64,000 nt of DNA from positions 806,001-870,000 of the forward strand of contig NZ_FOFL01000002.1 of the NCBI RefSeq assembly GCF_900110945.1, read 5' to 3'. Shown here piece after piece: positions 1 to 8,150 of the stretch; within the stretch, counting starts at the first letter, position 1; each line of letters opens with the position of its first letter. The notes below the pieces were generated by a model, which was not told where the DNA came from, searched no databases, and saw only the letters and a list, made by a program, of their open reading frames with translations. Made by a program: the position numbers and the translations under genes. This stretch comes from Devosia sp. YR412. GTDB taxonomy: Bacteria > Pseudomonadota > Alphaproteobacteria > Rhizobiales > Devosiaceae.

Positions 1-236
1 GCGGAATTGAGCAGGTTGTCGCGGCGCGTCAGCGCGGCCTTGGCAAAGGTCGAATAGGCGAAATGCGCCACATCGGAAATACCGGTCTTGGTCTGCTCGA
101 TTTCGATCTGCTGGTCGAGTTCGGACGCCATGCGCTCGAAATCGTTGATCATCATCTCGATCTGCGCGACCTGACGGCGCTTCTCGTCCACCTGGAACTT
201 TTTGAGCCGAATGAGGCTCTCGCTGCGCGATTTCAA
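1..236 (-). CDS. fliJ: Flagellar export chaperone FliJ (N-terminal part; runs off the window)
   Basis: The frame encodes about 78 residues with no stop before the window edge, so the C-terminus is missing. It is charged and heptad-rich (LIRLKKFQVDEKRRQ near the start), as expected of FliJ, the small coiled-coil stalk and chaperone of the flagellar type III export ATPase. I chose the TTG at 236 because AAGGAG lies eight bases upstream and no ATG fits. It lies directly downstream of fliI on the same strand with a 52-base gap, the usual fliI-fliJ pairing. The identification rests on that context and on the N-terminal motif. Confidence 0.8.
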   Translation of the reverse strand, partial: MKSRSESLIRLKKFQVDEKRRQVAQIEMMINDFERMASELDQQIEIEQTKTGISDVAHFAYSTFAKAALTRRDNLLNS

Positions 237-288
237 GACCTGTACTCCTTACACACCAAGTCAGTTCCGGGATGCAAACACCACCCCA

Positions 289-1617
289 TCAGCCTGCCGC
301 GCCCACCTGATCGACGATGGCCCTGAGCATGTCATAGCCCTCGGCAATCGACGTCGTTTCTTCCCGGCTCTGCCCCAAAAAGGCCTCGAGTTCCGGGTTG
401 ATGGCAATCGCGCGGTCCACTTTCGGATCTGACCCTTTCCGGTAAGCCCCCAGCCGGATCAGTTCCTCCATGTCCGAATAGATGGACATGAGCTCGCGCG
501 CCTTTTGCAGGACCGGCCGAACATCGGCCGGAACACACCCTGGCATGGTGCGCGAGATGGACCGGAGCACGTTGACGGCGGGGTAACGTCCCCGCTCAGC
601 AATCCCGCGCTCCATCACGATGTGCCCATCAAGAATGCCGCGAACGGCATCCGCAATGGGCTCATTGTGATCATCACCTTCCACTAAAACGGTAAATAGA
701 CCGGTAATAGAACCTGTCGTGGGCGTGCCTGGACCGGCTCTTTCGAGCAATCGTGGCAATTCCGTGAAAACCGTCGGTGGATAACCCTTGGCGGTTGGCG
801 GTTCGCCGATGGCCAGACCGATCTCGCGCTGCGCCATGGCAAAGCGGGTAAGACTGTCCATCATGCAGAGCACGCGCTTGCCCTGGTCGCGGAAGAACTC
901 GCTGAGCGCCAGAGACATATAGGCCGCCTGCCGCCGCATCAGCGCCGCCTCGTCGGAGGTTGCCACAACCACCACGGCGCGGCGCAGGCCTTCCTCGCCC
1001 AGATATTCCTGGATGAACTCATGCACCTCGCGGCCGCGTTCGCCGATCAGCCCTATCACCGAGACATCGACATCGGTATTGCGCGCCAGCATCGACATCA
1101 GCACCGACTTGCCGACGCCAGAGCCGGCAAAGATGCCCATGCGCTGGCCTTCGCAGAGGGTGGTAAAGGTATTGAGGCAGCGCACGCCGAGATTGAGCGG
1201 GTCGCCCACCCGCACGCGGTCATGCGCCAGCAGCGGATCCTGCCGCAGCGCAAAGGGCTTCGCGCCCCGGGGCAGCGGCCCCTTGCCATCCATCGGCTCG
1301 CCATTGGCGGTGATCACCCGGCCGAGCCAACCTTCGGACGGAAACACCGCCCCATCATGGCGCTGGAACACCGCCTTGCAGCCCATGCGCACGCCGCCGA
1401 GCTGGCCGAAGGGCAGGCACAAAGCGTGGCCGCTCTTGAAACCAATTATCTCGGCGGCCAGTTGCTCATTATTGACGGTCTCGATCTGCACCCGTCCGCC
1501 GACGCGCAACTCGCGCACCGGTCCGACGATCTCGATAAGGAGCCCCTGCACCGATTTGACTCGGCCGAACACTTCCACATCGTCGATGGCGTCAATAGCG
1601 GAGATCAGTGCCTTCAT
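289..1617 (-). CDS. fliI: Flagellum-specific ATPase FliI
   Basis: This 442-residue protein has the F1-ATPase-beta-like layout of FliI: an N-terminal beta-barrel, a Walker A loop GSGVGKS near residues 165-171, the GERGREV signature just after it, and the Walker B segment [10 protein letters not shown] near 252. FliI energises export of flagellar axial proteins at the cytoplasmic base of the export gate. The length is normal for the family. It is followed by fliJ, and its upstream region is shared with ctrA, which in many alphaproteobacteria controls early flagellar genes. No strong ribosome site is visible before the ATG. Confidence 0.96.
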   Translation of the reverse strand: MKALISAIDAIDDVEVFGRVKSVQGLLIEIVGPVRELRVGGRVQIETVNNEQLAAEIIGFKSGHALCLPFGQLGGVRMGCKAVFQRHDGAVFPSEGWLGRVITANGEPMDGKGPLPRGAKPFALRQDPLLAHDRVRVGDPLNLGVRCLNTFTTLCEGQRMGIFAGSGVGKSVLMSMLARNTDVDVSVIGLIGERGREVHEFIQEYLGEEGLRRAVVVVATSDEAALMRRQAAYMSLALSEFFRDQGKRVLCMMDSLTRFAMAQREIGLAIGEPPTAKGYPPTVFTELPRLLERAGPGTPTTGSITGLFTVLVEGDDHNEPIADAVRGILDGHIVMERGIAERGRYPAVNVLRSISRTMPGCVPADVRPVLQKARELMSIYSDMEELIRLGAYRKGSDPKVDRAIAINPELEAFLGQSREETTSIAEGYDMLRAIVDQVGAAG

Positions 1618-2041
1618 GGTTGTTCAGCATCCGTTCATCGGCAGGGTCGGCTTATGGTTTCCACGATGCTCGATTCGAGGACAACTTCGAATCACACCGT
1701 AACCCATTGTTAAGCAAATGGCGCTATTTGAGGGGTTGGCCCGGTCTGTCCGCTGCAATGCGTCGATACCCCGCCAAACCCCTGATACAGCCACAATTGC
1801 ACGAGTCGAAAGAGTCGCTTAGAGCGCCTACTTAAACCATTTTCTTAAGAAAAATTGATAGAATTAACCCTTAAATTTCAATGACTTAAACTTAATTCAT
1901 CCTAACGTCATTTGCGTATTGCCGAACCGAATTAAACTTTGTTAACTATTTGGGCTTAGGGTTCAGTCATATCCAGTAGGGTTGGCGTGGGCGGTCCAGA
2001 TCCCACGGTTCCAGCAGGAACGACATGACAAGGGGAATATA
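1618..2041. promoter_or_regulatory. Gene-free AT-rich region between fliI and ctrA with TTAA and GANTC motifs
   Basis: This 424-base stretch holds no credible gene and is strikingly A+T-rich for this genome, especially 1830-1960. It contains many TTAA words, including TTAA-N6-TTAA at 1932-1945 and a one-mismatch GTAA-N7-TTAA at 1699-1713, 82 bases or more before fliI. Four GANTC sites lie at 1672, 1689, 1803 and 1812. In Caulobacter, TTAA-N7-TTAA is the CtrA box and GANTC is the CcrM methylation site used at the ctrA promoter. A divergent, autoregulated fliI/ctrA control region is therefore likely, but this is inference. Confidence 0.6.
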
Positions 2042-2749
2042 ATGCGGGTACTCCTTATTGAGGACGACAGCGCGACAGCGCAGAGCATCGAACTGATGCT
2101 GAAGTCCGAAAGCTTCAACGTCTATACCACCGACCTCGGTGAAGAAGGCGTCGATCTCGGCAAGCTGTATGATTACGACATCATCCTGCTCGATCTGAAT
2201 TTGCCTGACATGAGCGGCTATGAGGTGCTTCGCACCCTGCGCGTCGCCAAGGTGCAGACGCCAATCCTGATCCTCTCCGGCCTGGCCGGCATCGAGGACA
2301 AGGTCCGGGGTCTCGGCTTTGGTGCCGACGACTACATGACCAAGCCGTTCCACAAGGACGAGCTCGTGGCCCGCATCCACGCCATCGTCCGCCGTTCCAA
2401 GGGCCATGCCCAGTCGGTCATCTCGACCGGCGAGCTGACCGTCAACCTGGACACCAAGACCGTCGAAGTGCAGACCCAGCGGGTGCACCTCACCGGCAAG
2501 GAATACCAGATGCTCGAGCTGCTCTCCCTCCGCAAGGGGACCACGCTCACCAAGGAAATGTTCCTCAACCACCTCTATGGCGGCATGGACGAACCCGAAC
2601 TCAAGATCATCGACGTGTTCATCTGCAAGCTGCGCAAGAAGCTTTCGGTTGCGACCGGCGGCAAGAACTACATCGAAACCGTCTGGGGCCGCGGCTATGT
2701 GCTGCGCGAGCCCGATGCCGACGAAGGCTACAACGAGAACGTTGCCTAA
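2042..2749 (+). CDS. ctrA: Cell-cycle master response regulator CtrA
   Basis: The 235-residue protein is an OmpR-type regulator: a receiver (MRVLLIEDD start, phospho-acceptor D51 in [12 protein letters not shown] in MTKPFHKDE) and a C-terminal winged helix ending in [13 protein letters not shown]. The [14 protein letters not shown] stretch and [12 protein letters not shown] are typical of CtrA. CtrA is phosphorylated through CckA-ChpT and controls replication, division and flagellar genes. The ATG at 2042 begins at the conserved MRVLLIEDD; a longer in-frame reading from 1982 has no support. chpT lies 3 kb downstream on the other strand. Confidence 0.97.
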   Translation: MRVLLIEDDSATAQSIELMLKSESFNVYTTDLGEEGVDLGKLYDYDIILLDLNLPDMSGYEVLRTLRVAKVQTPILILSGLAGIEDKVRGLGFGADDYMTKPFHKDELVARIHAIVRRSKGHAQSVISTGELTVNLDTKTVEVQTQRVHLTGKEYQMLELLSLRKGTTLTKEMFLNHLYGGMDEPELKIIDVFICKLRKKLSVATGGKNYIETVWGRGYVLREPDADEGYNENVA

Positions 2750-2773
2750 GTTCTGACCTCCCTTGTCAAACTT

Positions 2774-2806
2774 CACCCCGCGTGACGCAAGTCGCGCGGG
2801 GTTTTC
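2774..2806 (+). terminator. Rho-independent terminator after ctrA
   Basis: CCCCGCG (2776-2782) pairs with CGCGGGG (2795-2801) and is followed by TTTTCGTTT. It sits 25 bases after the ctrA stop codon, in the right orientation to end that transcript. Confidence 0.85.
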
Positions 2807-2907
2807 GTTTGCGCGGGCAAAATCGGTCCATACGCTGTCGAACCGGGCCGGCCCCATTCGTGGTCAGGTCAGAAGCGCAGTCGGGAACCGCGCATTGGGA
2901 GAACACC

Positions 2908-3774
2908 ATGATCCGAACAGCCATCGTCGCGAGCGTCCTGCTGCTGACCACCACAGCCTTTGCCCAGTCCGAGCCGGTGGGCGACACTGTCGCGGTTAAT
3001 GGCATGGACATGTATTACGAGGTGTCCGGCACCGGCGATCCGCTCGTCGTGCTGCACGGCGCCTATATGAACATCCCCGCCATGGGCGAGATCATTCCCC
3101 GCCTGGCGGAGGAGCACACGGTCTATGCCCTCGAATTCCAGGGCCACGGCCGCACCGGGGATATCGACCGGCCCATAACCTATCCCAATCTTGCCGATGA
3201 CGTCGCCAAGTTCATGGATGCCGTCGGCATCGAGAAGGCCGACGTGCTGGGCTATTCCATGGGCGCCGCCACCGGGCTGAAACTGGCCATCGATCATCCC
3301 GACAAGGTCGACCAACTGGTCGCCATATCGGTCGCCTATGACATGGCCGGCTCCCAGCCCGAATTCCTCGCGATGATCCCCACCATGACGCCCGAAATGT
3401 TCGTCGGCACGCCCATGGAGGACGCCTGGAAGGAACTGGCGCCCGATCCGGACGGTTTCCGGCCGTTTGTCGAACGCATGATCGCCCTCGAACACGAGCC
3501 CCTCGCCTGGGAGGAGGACGTCAAGCAGCTCAAGACCCCGATGCTGATCATTGCCGGCGACGCCGACATGATGACGCTCGAGCATGTCACCAGCCTGTTC
3601 CGCCTGATGGGCGGCGGTGCGCCCGGCGACATGGGCAAGCCTTTGGCCGCGTCGCGCCTTGCCATCCTGCCGGCGACCTCCCATACCGCCGTCATCGATC
3701 AGGTCGATCTGCTGCTCGGTTTCATCGAGCCCTTCTTCAAGGGCGAGACGCCCAAGGGCATGTTCGAGCAATGA
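2908..3774 (+). CDS. Secreted alpha/beta-hydrolase
   Basis: This 288-residue protein starts with a cleavable signal peptide (hydrophobic run ending AFAQ near residue 20), so it probably acts in the periplasm. The alpha/beta-hydrolase features are visible: an oxyanion HG in VVLHGAY, the nucleophile elbow GYSMG with Ser117, an acid in IAGDADMM and a late His in ATSHTAV. The substrate cannot be told from sequence. The start at 2908 follows a GGGAG-like site and gives the signal peptide. The ECF sigma gene begins 42 bases downstream on the same strand, so the two may be co-transcribed. Confidence 0.88.
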   Translation: MIRTAIVASVLLLTTTAFAQSEPVGDTVAVNGMDMYYEVSGTGDPLVVLHGAYMNIPAMGEIIPRLAEEHTVYALEFQGHGRTGDIDRPITYPNLADDVAKFMDAVGIEKADVLGYSMGAATGLKLAIDHPDKVDQLVAISVAYDMAGSQPEFLAMIPTMTPEMFVGTPMEDAWKELAPDPDGFRPFVERMIALEHEPLAWEEDVKQLKTPMLIIAGDADMMTLEHVTSLFRLMGGGAPGDMGKPLAASRLAILPATSHTAVIDQVDLLLGFIEPFFKGETPKGMFEQ

Positions 3775-3787
3775 AGCGATTGCCCGC

Positions 3788-3816
3788 GGCGGCGGATGCT
3801 GGTTTCATCCGCCGCC
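3788..3816 (+). promoter_or_regulatory. Perfect hairpin abutting the ECF sigma start codon
   Basis: GGCGGCGGATG (3788-3798) is perfectly complementary to CATCCGCCGCC (3806-3816), with a 7-base loop. The proposed ATG of the sigma-factor gene follows at 3817 with no base between. There is no T tract, so this is not an ordinary terminator. It could limit ribosome access or mark the end of the hydrolase message. Confidence 0.6.
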
Positions 3817-5079
3817 ATGAGCACAGAGTCCGAAACCCATCGCGTCATTGCCACGGTCTGGAAGGTCGAGCAGCCACGGCTGATCGCCAGCCTGACCCGC
3901 ATGATGCGCGACATTTCGCTGGCCGAGGAGCTGGCGCAGGATGCGCTGCTGGTGGCGCTGAGGAAGTGGCCGGAAACCGGCATTCCCAGCAATCCCGGCG
4001 CCTGGCTGATGCAGACGGCCAAGCGCCGCGCCATCGACTATTTCCGCCACCGCAAGATGGCCTCGAGCAAGCTCGAAGAGGTCGGCCGCATCATCGAGGA
4101 TGATGCGCCGGATCATGAAGCGGCAATTATAGAAAGCCTGGACGACGAGGTCGGTGACGATCTGCTGCGGCTGATCTTCACCTCCTGCCATCCCATCCTG
4201 CCGGCGGAATCCCGGGTTGCGCTGACCCTGCGGCTATTGGGTGGTCTCACCACCGAGGAAATCGCCCGCGCCTTCCTCGCCGCCGAGCCGACCATCGGCC
4301 AACGTATTGTCCGCGCCAAGAAAACCATCGCCGAGGCCGGCATTCCCTTCGAAGTGCCGCGCGGCGCCGAGCGAACCGAGCGCCTGAGTTCGGTGCTGGG
4401 CGTGCTCTATCTGATCTTCAACGAAGGCTATTCCGCCACCGCCGGCGACGACCTGATACGGCCCCAGCTCTGCGATGAAGCCATAAGGCTCGGCCGCGTG
4501 CTGGCGCGGATATCGCCCGAGGATTCCGAGGTGCATGCCCTGTTGGCGCTGATGGAAATCCAGGCCTCGCGCACTATCGCCCGGACCGATACCAAGGGGC
4601 AGCCGGTGCTGCTGCTCGACCAGGATCGCACGCGCTGGGATGCGCAACTGATCCGCACTGGTCTGGCATCGCTACAGCAAGCCATTGATCTAGGTGGCGA
4701 AAATGCGCCCTACGCGCTGCAGGCGGCGATTGCCGCCTGCCATGCCCGGGCCAGCAAGGCGGTTGACACCGACTGGGCCCGCATCGCTGCGCTTTATGCC
4801 GCGCTGGCGCAACTGACGCCATCGCCGGTGATCGAGCTCAACCGCGCCGTGGCCATCTCCATGGCCGAAGGTCCGGCGGCCGCGCTGGTTTTGATCGACA
4901 GCATCAAGGACAGCCCGGCCCTCAAGAGCTATCACCTGCTCTATGGGGTGCGGGGCGATATGCTGAGCAAGCTGGGCCGGCATACCGAGGCCATGCTGGA
5001 GTTCCGCCGGGCAGCCGAGCTGACCCGCAATGAGCGCGAGAAGGCCTATCTGCTGGGCCGGGCTGACGAAACCGCCTGA
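3817..5079 (+). CDS. ECF RNA polymerase sigma factor with C-terminal TPR-like extension (ECF42 type)
   Basis: The 420-residue protein has sigma region 2 at the N-terminus (AEELAQDALLVAL, then NPGAWLMQTAKRRAIDYFR) and region 4 near residues 120-180 (LTLRLLGGLTTEEIARAFL). About 200 helical residues follow (VLGVLYLIFNEGY onwards), matching the ECF42 group whose tail replaces an anti-sigma factor as the control element. ECF42 genes usually neighbour DGPF/YCII-type proteins; none is seen here, and the upstream partner is a secreted hydrolase. The start is uncertain: ATG 3817 gives the family-like N-terminus, ATG 3796 would add seven residues, and neither has a clear ribosome site. Confidence 0.9.
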   Translation: MSTESETHRVIATVWKVEQPRLIASLTRMMRDISLAEELAQDALLVALRKWPETGIPSNPGAWLMQTAKRRAIDYFRHRKMASSKLEEVGRIIEDDAPDHEAAIIESLDDEVGDDLLRLIFTSCHPILPAESRVALTLRLLGGLTTEEIARAFLAAEPTIGQRIVRAKKTIAEAGIPFEVPRGAERTERLSSVLGVLYLIFNEGYSATAGDDLIRPQLCDEAIRLGRVLARISPEDSEVHALLALMEIQASRTIARTDTKGQPVLLLDQDRTRWDAQLIRTGLASLQQAIDLGGENAPYALQAAIAACHARASKAVDTDWARIAALYAALAQLTPSPVIELNRAVAISMAEGPAAALVLIDSIKDSPALKSYHLLYGVRGDMLSKLGRHTEAMLEFRRAAELTRNEREKAYLLGRADETA

Positions 5080-5082
5080 GCC

Positions 5083-5226
5083 TTACGGCTTTTCCTTGGC
5101 CGTGCGGCGGCAGCGGTCGGAGCAATATTTGATTTCGTCCCAGACCCTTGCCCACTTCTTGCGCCAGTCGAAGGGTCGGCCGCAGGTGACGCAGATCTTG
5201 TGGGGCAGCGTGGCTTTCTTGTGCAT
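5083..5226 (-). CDS. Small zinc-binding DUF2256 protein
   Basis: This 47-residue protein reads MHKKATLPHKICVTCGRPF at the start and later DEIKYCSDRCRR, giving a CxxC plus CxxxC set typical of the DUF2256 family of tiny zinc-ribbon-like proteins. Its function is unknown. It lies 9 bases downstream of the receiver gene on the same strand, so it is probably in the chpT transcript. Its 3' end converges on the sigma-factor gene, with only three bases between the two stop codons. Confidence 0.85.
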   Translation of the reverse strand: MHKKATLPHKICVTCGRPFDWRKKWARVWDEIKYCSDRCRRTAKEKP

Positions 5227-5235
5227 GTCGACCGG

Positions 5236-5604
5236 CTAGGCCGCTTCGTCGCGGATCTCGAATTTGGCTTCGAGGATGTGGCGATCGAAAGGCTTCATCA
5301 TATAGTCGCTGGCGCCGGCCTTGAGCGCCATGGCGATGGCGCCGATGTCGTTTTCGACCGTGCAATAGACGATATGCGGACGGTCGCCGCCAACGTAAGC
5401 CCTGAGCAGCTTAAGAAATTCCAGCCCGCTCATGATCGGCATGTTCCAGTCGAGCAGGATGGCGTCGGGCATTTCCTGACGGCATTTGTCGAAGGCATCC
5501 TGGCCGTCTTCGGCCTCTTCGACGATGTAATCCATGTCTTCGAGAATGCGGCGCGCCACTTTGCGCACCACGCTCGAGTCATCGACGATGAGACAGGATT
5601 TCAT
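5236..5604 (-). CDS. Stand-alone CheY-like response regulator next to chpT
   Basis: This 122-residue single receiver domain has the acidic pair in LIVDDSS, the phospho-acceptor D52 in LLDWNMPIMSG, and the conserved Lys in MMKPFDRH. There is no output domain. It lies about 100 bases downstream of chpT on the same strand. A single-domain receiver beside chpT could exchange phosphate with ChpT or act as a sink, as DivK or CpdR do, but the sequence is not obviously either of these. Its role is inference from context. Confidence 0.9.
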   Translation of the reverse strand: MKSCLIVDDSSVVRKVARRILEDMDYIVEEAEDGQDAFDKCRQEMPDAILLDWNMPIMSGLEFLKLLRAYVGGDRPHIVYCTVENDIGAIAMALKAGASDYMMKPFDRHILEAKFEIRDEAA

Positions 5605-5702
5605 GCCGAAAAGGCTCCGCAGAGGCTGACGCGTGCCGCTATTATGGGCAGCACATCCTAGGAATTGGTTAGCACACTGCTATCATTGATCGACTGAACT
5701 GG

Positions 5703-6395
5703 TTAAGCGGTCGGCTGTTCCAGCGCGCCCTCGACCTTGGCCTTGGGGATAGCGGTCAGGAAGAACATGTCGTTTTCGATGCCGATATTGACCTCCATGT
5801 CGGTCATCCGGGCGAGCAGGCCCGTATAGAACGGCTGGATGCCCCGCGCATCGACAAAGCCTTCATCGGGCGTACCGGCCAAGAGGCCAGCGGCGCCGGA
5901 CGGCACCAGGGTCTTCTGGCGCTTTTCCGGATCGCTCTTCGAGGTAAACTCGAAGCGCTCATTGCCAGCATCGCCGAGAATGGCGGCGGTGACTTGGCCA
6001 CCGCGCGGCACCGACATGGCGGCGATCAGCAGCAGGTTCATAAACAGCTTGGCCTTGTGCTTGGGCAGAAGGATCAGCGGCACATTCCATTCGAGGTCGG
6101 CTTTTTCGATCTCGAACTGGATACGGGCGACGCGTTCGCATTCGCGGGTGTCGATATCGGTGCCCGAGGTCGAGGAGGCGCCATAGGCGAGCCGGGCGAA
6201 CTCGAGCTTGGCGCGGCTCTGCTTGGCAGCGCTGGCGATCAGGTCGCGCGCGCCTTCCGCCATTTCGCCCTGGTTCGGATCGGCCAGCACTTCGAGCCCA
6301 TTGCCGATCGCACCGATCGGGTTGATCAGGTCATGGCAAACCCGGGAGCACAGCATGGCCGCGAGGTCGGTTGCCTTGAGCTCGATGATGTCCAT
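5703..6395 (-). CDS. chpT: Histidine phosphotransferase ChpT
   Basis: The 230-residue protein carries a dimerisation/phosphotransfer helix with the phospho-His in SRVCHDLINPIGAIGNG, followed by a degenerate GHKL-like domain, as in ChpT. ChpT passes phosphate from the hybrid kinase CckA to CtrA and CpdR. The start at 6395 (MDIIELKATDLAAML) has GGAG nine bases upstream and gives the family length; a longer open frame upstream has no support. Proximity to ctrA strengthens the call. Confidence 0.93.
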   Translation of the reverse strand: MDIIELKATDLAAMLCSRVCHDLINPIGAIGNGLEVLADPNQGEMAEGARDLIASAAKQSRAKLEFARLAYGASSTSGTDIDTRECERVARIQFEIEKADLEWNVPLILLPKHKAKLFMNLLLIAAMSVPRGGQVTAAILGDAGNERFEFTSKSDPEKRQKTLVPSGAAGLLAGTPDEGFVDARGIQPFYTGLLARMTDMEVNIGIENDMFFLTAIPKAKVEGALEQPTA

Positions 6396-6495
6396 GCCTG
6401 CACGCTCCGTAAGAATCAGTTGGGCTGACTTTAGAGGCTGCATGGTAAATTGGACATGAAGGTGGGCGGATTTCTCGCTGAAACCGGCGGGAAAT

Positions 6496-6996
6496 CTACT
6501 TGATCGAGAGGGCTTTCGAGAGATCGACCCAGCGCTTTTCCGCCTCGATCGCCATCTCGTCGGGTGCCAAAAGAAACGCCTCGCGGCTGGCGGCGGAATA
6601 GAACAGATAAAGCCGCTGCTTGAACACGGCATACATGGCCGGATCGCTGTCCGAGACATAACCGCGGGCAATGCCCGTCGCGCTATGACCGCCAAATTGC
6701 GGGGCATAGATTTCCGGCGCCGATTTGAAGATGTCGCGATTGGCGGCGGTGGCGAAATGCCAGGGCACATTCTGCCAGACATATTCGTAATCACCCCGGC
6801 CCTGCAGCGGTTTCGGCTCGGTGAAATAGCTCACCGCATCCCAGCCATAGATGCCGACGCCGGTCAGCGGATCGGTGACGTAATAGGTCACCATGGACTG
6901 CGCGCGCGCCGGCATGGCGCAGGCAAAAACCATGCCCAATAGCGGCAAAACAAAGGCAAGCATGGTTAAGATTTGTTTAGAGGTTTGCTTCATCAT
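6496..6996 (-). CDS. Periplasmic YHS-domain protein
   Basis: The 166-residue protein begins with a signal peptide (ILTMLAFVLPLLGMVFACAM then ARA). The mature part has the YHS-like pattern: GYYGWDAVSYFTE-type start (here GIYGWDAVSYFTEPKP), YEYVWQNVPWHFATAANRDIF, and APQFGGHSATGIARG. Such proteins are often linked to metal handling, but no metal-binding cysteines are present here, so the role is open. I chose the ATG at 6996; a further ATG lies 30 bases upstream with a less signal-like N-terminus. Confidence 0.78.
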   Translation of the reverse strand: MMKQTSKQILTMLAFVLPLLGMVFACAMPARAQSMVTYYVTDPLTGVGIYGWDAVSYFTEPKPLQGRGDYEYVWQNVPWHFATAANRDIFKSAPEIYAPQFGGHSATGIARGYVSDSDPAMYAVFKQRLYLFYSAASREAFLLAPDEMAIEAEKRWVDLSKALSIK

Positions 6997-7100
6997 CGAC
7001 CTAACGATCGGCACGCCAGCGACCAATGTTCGCCACGAAGGTACGGTTCAAGCCTTAACGACGTCGTAACCGCCGGCCCGCCAATCTCTGGGAGATCTAG

Positions 7101-7670
7101 ATGTTCAAGCGCCTCGCCCTTCTCTTCGCCCTTTTGGCGGCTTTCGCCGCCCCCATGCCGGCCGCCTTTGCGCAGGGCTCGCTCAGCGACACCTATTCGG
7201 GCGAAGACCTGCTCGACAATGGCCGCGCCTTCTTCGGCTCGACATCGCAGGGCCTCGCCTCGCTGGTCGAACGCGCCGTCAGCCAGTTCGGCCTGCCCAA
7301 TGGCTATATCCTCGGCGAAGACGCCGGTGGCGCGCTGTTTGCCGGCGCCCGCTATGGCGAAGGGATCCTGCACACCCGCAATGCCGGTGAGTTCAACGTC
7401 TATTGGCAGGGCCCGTCCATTGGCTTCGACATCGGCGGCGACGGCTCCAAGGTGATGATGCTCGTCTATAACCTCACCCAGATCCAGGACGTGCTCGGTC
7501 GCTTTGCCGGCGTCGACGGCTCGGCCTATGTGCTGGGCGGCTTCGGCATGACGGCGATCAAGCGTGGCGACGTGGTGATGGTGCCGATCCGCTCGGGCGT
7601 TGGCGCCCGGCTGGGGATCAATATCGGGTATCTGAACTTCACCAATGCGCCGACTTGGAACCCGTTCTGA
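7101..7670 (+). CDS. EipA-like periplasmic protein (DUF1134)
   Basis: The 189-residue protein has a signal peptide (LALLFALLAAFAAPMPAAFA) and a mature domain with repeated small-residue beta segments (RYGEGILHTRNAG, YWQGPSIGFDIGGDGSK, VLGGFGMTAIKRGDVVMVPIRSGVGARLG is cut here in two parts). This matches DUF1134, the family of Brucella EipA, which supports cell-envelope integrity under stress. It is transcribed away from the YHS gene. The start has a GGGAG site about ten bases upstream. Confidence 0.85.
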   Translation: MFKRLALLFALLAAFAAPMPAAFAQGSLSDTYSGEDLLDNGRAFFGSTSQGLASLVERAVSQFGLPNGYILGEDAGGALFAGARYGEGILHTRNAGEFNVYWQGPSIGFDIGGDGSKVMMLVYNLTQIQDVLGRFAGVDGSAYVLGGFGMTAIKRGDVVMVPIRSGVGARLGINIGYLNFTNAPTWNPF

Positions 7671-7708
7671 TCGATACTTTCTGATCTCCAGACGCCCCAC
7701 AGATACGA

Positions 7709-7845
7709 TGTCATCCCGGCCTTGAGCCGGGATCCATCTCGAGATCGCGCCACAGCCGCAAGGTCGTTCGTTCGACTATCGCATACGCCCAACCATCTCA
7801 GGATGGACCCCGGCTCAAGGCCGGGGTGACACCGTGGGTGGGGGG
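7709..7845. repeat. Intergenic palindromic repeat, family R1, copy 1
   Basis: The arms TCATCCCGGCCTTGAGCCGG (7711 on) and its near-complement ending at 7829 flank a core that contains CCACAGCCGCAAGGT at 7750-7764. The same core, inverted, occurs in the copy at 18421-18536. No coding potential is present. It fills most of the 266-base gap between the EipA-like gene and the next small gene. Confidence 0.85.
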
Positions 7846-7936
7846 AGTTGCGTGGTCACGTTGACAACCCCTACAATTTTACCCAACCCACGCATCTCGC
7901 CACCTCCTCCCGCGTTACCCGCTGCGGAGGTGCGCC

Positions 7937-8149
7937 ATGTCGAGCCATCATTTTGTTGTCGCGGCCAAGGACACTGCTTGGCACTATAGTTTCAAGGGCG
8001 CCATGACCGGCCCCTTTGCCTCGCGCCAGGAGGCCGTCCAGGCCGCCATCGAACAGGCTGGCGAAGAGGCCGAGCCGGGTGTGGAAGTGGTCGTGCTGAA
8101 CACCGACCTCAAGCCCGAAACCGTCTGGCCGCAGCCGGAAGCCAGCTGA
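7937..8149 (+). CDS. Small DUF2188-like protein
   Basis: The 70-residue soluble protein reads HHFVVAAKDTAWHYSFKG at the start, then GPFASRQEAVQAAIEQA. A short strand, a GPF turn and a helix make a pattern seen in DUF2188-type proteins of unknown function. GGAGG lies seven bases before the ATG, which supports expression. It is convergent with the helicase gene, with one base between the two ends. The function is unknown. Confidence 0.65.
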   Translation: MSSHHFVVAAKDTAWHYSFKGAMTGPFASRQEAVQAAIEQAGEEAEPGVEVVVLNTDLKPETVWPQPEAS

Positions 8150-8150
8150 G

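Noticed and set aside
6966-6980. TTAA-N7-TTAG, a one-mismatch CtrA box
   Set aside because: It lies inside the signal-peptide coding region of the YHS gene, so it is more likely coincidental than a promoter element.
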